A stretch of 64,000 nt of DNA, taken from Atrichornis clamosus. Taxonomy: Eukaryota; Chordata; Aves; Passeriformes; Menuridae. Position 1 is the stretch's first letter. The number at the start of each line of letters is the position of its first letter. The notes beneath the pieces are model-generated. The model was not told where the DNA came from. It was given only the letters and a program-made list of their open reading frames with translations, and made no database searches. The stretch lies in the NCBI GenBank assembly GCA_013400975.1, contig WBMZ01014087.1, positions 1 to 64,000 on the forward strand, read 5' to 3'. The translations under genes and the position numbers were made by a program. Below are positions 62,395 to 64,000 of this stretch, one piece after another.

Positions 62395-63021
62395 TGTTCA
62401 GTCTCTAACAGACCCCTATAAGCTCCAGAACACTTAAAATCAGGGGTTAAACTGAGGTTCCTTTTCTCTAGCTTGGTGCACAGGAGAAATACCAACCAGA
62501 TATTCTCAGGAGGTCAAAAATACACAAAAGTTTACTGGCAGCATACAGAAAATCAAGGAACTCTGGCAAAGGATTCAACACAAAATTCAATATAAAACAC
62601 TTCTAACTTAGCATTAACTTAGCCCATTTAGCCTAGAAACTTTTAAACCCTTAAGATGTTAAGTTACCCAAAAAGTTCCATGAAAAGAGGATTAAGAAGA
62701 AGAAAGAAAGACAGAAGGGTTATAGAAAAAACACCCTACCAGCTTCTAGGGTTCCAGCATAGCTGAGTTATAAACTCCAGGAAATGGTGGGATTCAGACA
62801 ATGGCCACCTCCTGGTCAGACCCCTTTAAACCCTTGGCCCTTCGTGGGCCCTTCCCCTAGGTGGGACTTCCAGTCGCTGGCCACTCAGGGCTGGGTTAGC
62901 ACGGGCCCCATGGTGTGATGGATGGACAGCTCTGCCGGGGTTGGGATGCTGGCTCTGGGGCTGGGGGTAGGGCACCTCACTGTCTCACCTTGCCAAAACC
63001 TGACTTGCTCCACCCTCCACA
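62395..63021 (-). mobile_element. probable solo ERV LTR
   Basis: Read on the minus strand this 0.6 kb has LTR architecture. It starts TGTGGAGGGTGGAGCAAG (63021 downward) in a GC-rich, U3-like half (about 62760-63020). A TTTAAA box follows at about 62825, then a CCAGTAAAC sequence at about 62532-62540 (one base from CCAATAAAC, a polyadenylation signal). After that come a T-rich stretch, a GACCTCCTGAGAATATCTGG block and a possible CA end at 62395. The plus flanks show no convincing target duplication, so the ends are approximate. No retroviral genes adjoin, so if this is an LTR it is solo and lacks any coding capacity. The composition differs sharply from the surrounding AT-rich DNA. Confidence 0.5.
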
Positions 63022-64000
63022 GATACACGGGCGTTCCAAACATCCAAAAATGTCTAGAGACATTGATCTTTTCCAGTCTCTGACAACCCGCAAAATCATA
63101 GCAGCATTAATTAAATGTTCTGCATGGTGGAATATTTGCAGATATTTCTGTAATTCGAAATAAAACAGGTCTGTGATTTGAATGTGGTTTTCAAAAAGTG
63201 CTTCCCACAGATTACCATAATTTATGCTATAGAATAATCTCCTGGCAGGAACCAAGCTTTTTTTGACTGTCATTATTACTACTTGACTTTTTTCAAAGAA
63301 TACAAGACTTAGAGAACCAATGAGATTCCCATTTTCCCAAAAGGTTACGTTCTCACCAGCATAAATAAAAGTGAAGATGGATAATAATATATGAAGAAGT
63401 AACTGACACTGCCTCCTATTCCCAAAGGAATAAATGAGCATCATGTTTTCAGGTTTTTTTCTCCAGACTTCAATCCATCAAAGAGAGGCTTAGAGCTTTC
63501 AATATCTTATCTTTTGAATAACAATAATAAATATATTTAAGTATATATTTAAAAATTGCAACAACAAAAGTTGGAAAACTTCTAAAATACAGGACAGCTG
63601 ATTAGCAAAAATCAAGTTGTAAATAAATATTTCTTTCTGTTACATGTGTGCTAATACTAAAAGTATTTCAATAATGCTTTCAATGATGCTGCTATTCAAA
63701 TAGTATAGCTTTGACTGCCGTAAGAACCTGATAATAAATTTCAGGTAATCATCCTAGCTATACTTATTGTTGTTTTAAAGTATAAGGACACTAGTCTACT
63801 CATTTAAAAAAAAAAAACTAAAAAACCCCAAAACCCTAAAAACAATATTCTGTACTCATTCAAGCTCTGTAGTCACCTTCCATCATTTTCTTGTACTGAA
63901 GGTGTTTCAGACCACCTATTGATTATTTCACTTGACCAGTATCCTAAGTAGGTTTAATACCTATATTTATTTCAAATGATATAATCATGTGTAGCTGGTA
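63022..64000. other. AT-rich single-copy DNA, no gene seen
   Basis: No gene was recognised. The longest reading frame of the window (155 codons, minus strand, 62977-63444) lies mostly here but runs into the LTR-like sequence and shows no domain. It is therefore not called a gene. There is an A12 run at about 63806-63817. Confidence 0.55.

Noticed and set aside
62977..63444. Longest reading frame in the window (155 codons, minus strand) as a gene
   Set aside because: Its C-terminal part is read from the edge of the LTR-like element, it has no recognisable domain, and the N-terminal half is ordinary AT-rich sequence. The length is within what chance gives in 64 kb.

Overview
This is ordinary nuclear DNA from a vertebrate, almost certainly a bird. 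The best evidence is a scatter of 5'-truncated CR1 LINE copies, the dominant retrotransposon of bird genomes, plus pieces that resemble avian endogenous retrovirus LTRs. The species cannot be fixed from the sequence. The window is visibly AT-rich. It has stops in all frames, many A/T runs, and no reading frame longer than 155 codons. I find no intact protein-coding gene, no recognisable host exon, no tRNA or rRNA gene, and nothing bacterial (operons, CRISPR arrays, prophage). It is best read as intergenic or deep intronic sequence.

Layout. Positions 1-19400 are mostly single-copy AT-rich DNA with short simple repeats: (TA)n at 1 and about 7010, and T24 at 13565. Two stretches look like candidate conserved noncoding elements, near 9000-9180 and 12240-12560. 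At 19414-20176 on the minus strand lies a degraded hAT-superfamily transposase. It is the least expected feature here and can be followed in order through several reading frames. A CR1 tail lies at 22741-23195 and a probable ERV LTR fragment at 24046-24178. From 24.2 to 33.3 kb is single-copy DNA with an A-rich tract at 31954. Two short CR1 tails of opposite orientation sit at 33313-33773. From 33.8 to 47.8 kb the sequence is again single-copy, with some small hairpins, tandem duplications and a weak exon-like segment at 45661-45771.

The right third is richer in repeats. It holds a long CR1 copy with reverse transcriptase remnants (47865-49322), an A16 run and an ERV-like scrap just after it, CR1 pieces at 54572, 58888 and 60131-61010, an interrupted (TA)n with one uncalled base at 58394, a possible LTR start at 61101, and a probable solo LTR on the minus strand at 62395-63021.

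No set of genes works together here; the elements are independent insertions. I looked for an undescribed system and did not find one. The items worth a second look are the hAT fossil, the possible cryptic exon, the homeodomain-like site pair and the short hairpins or repeat clusters, all of which need comparative or transcript data.
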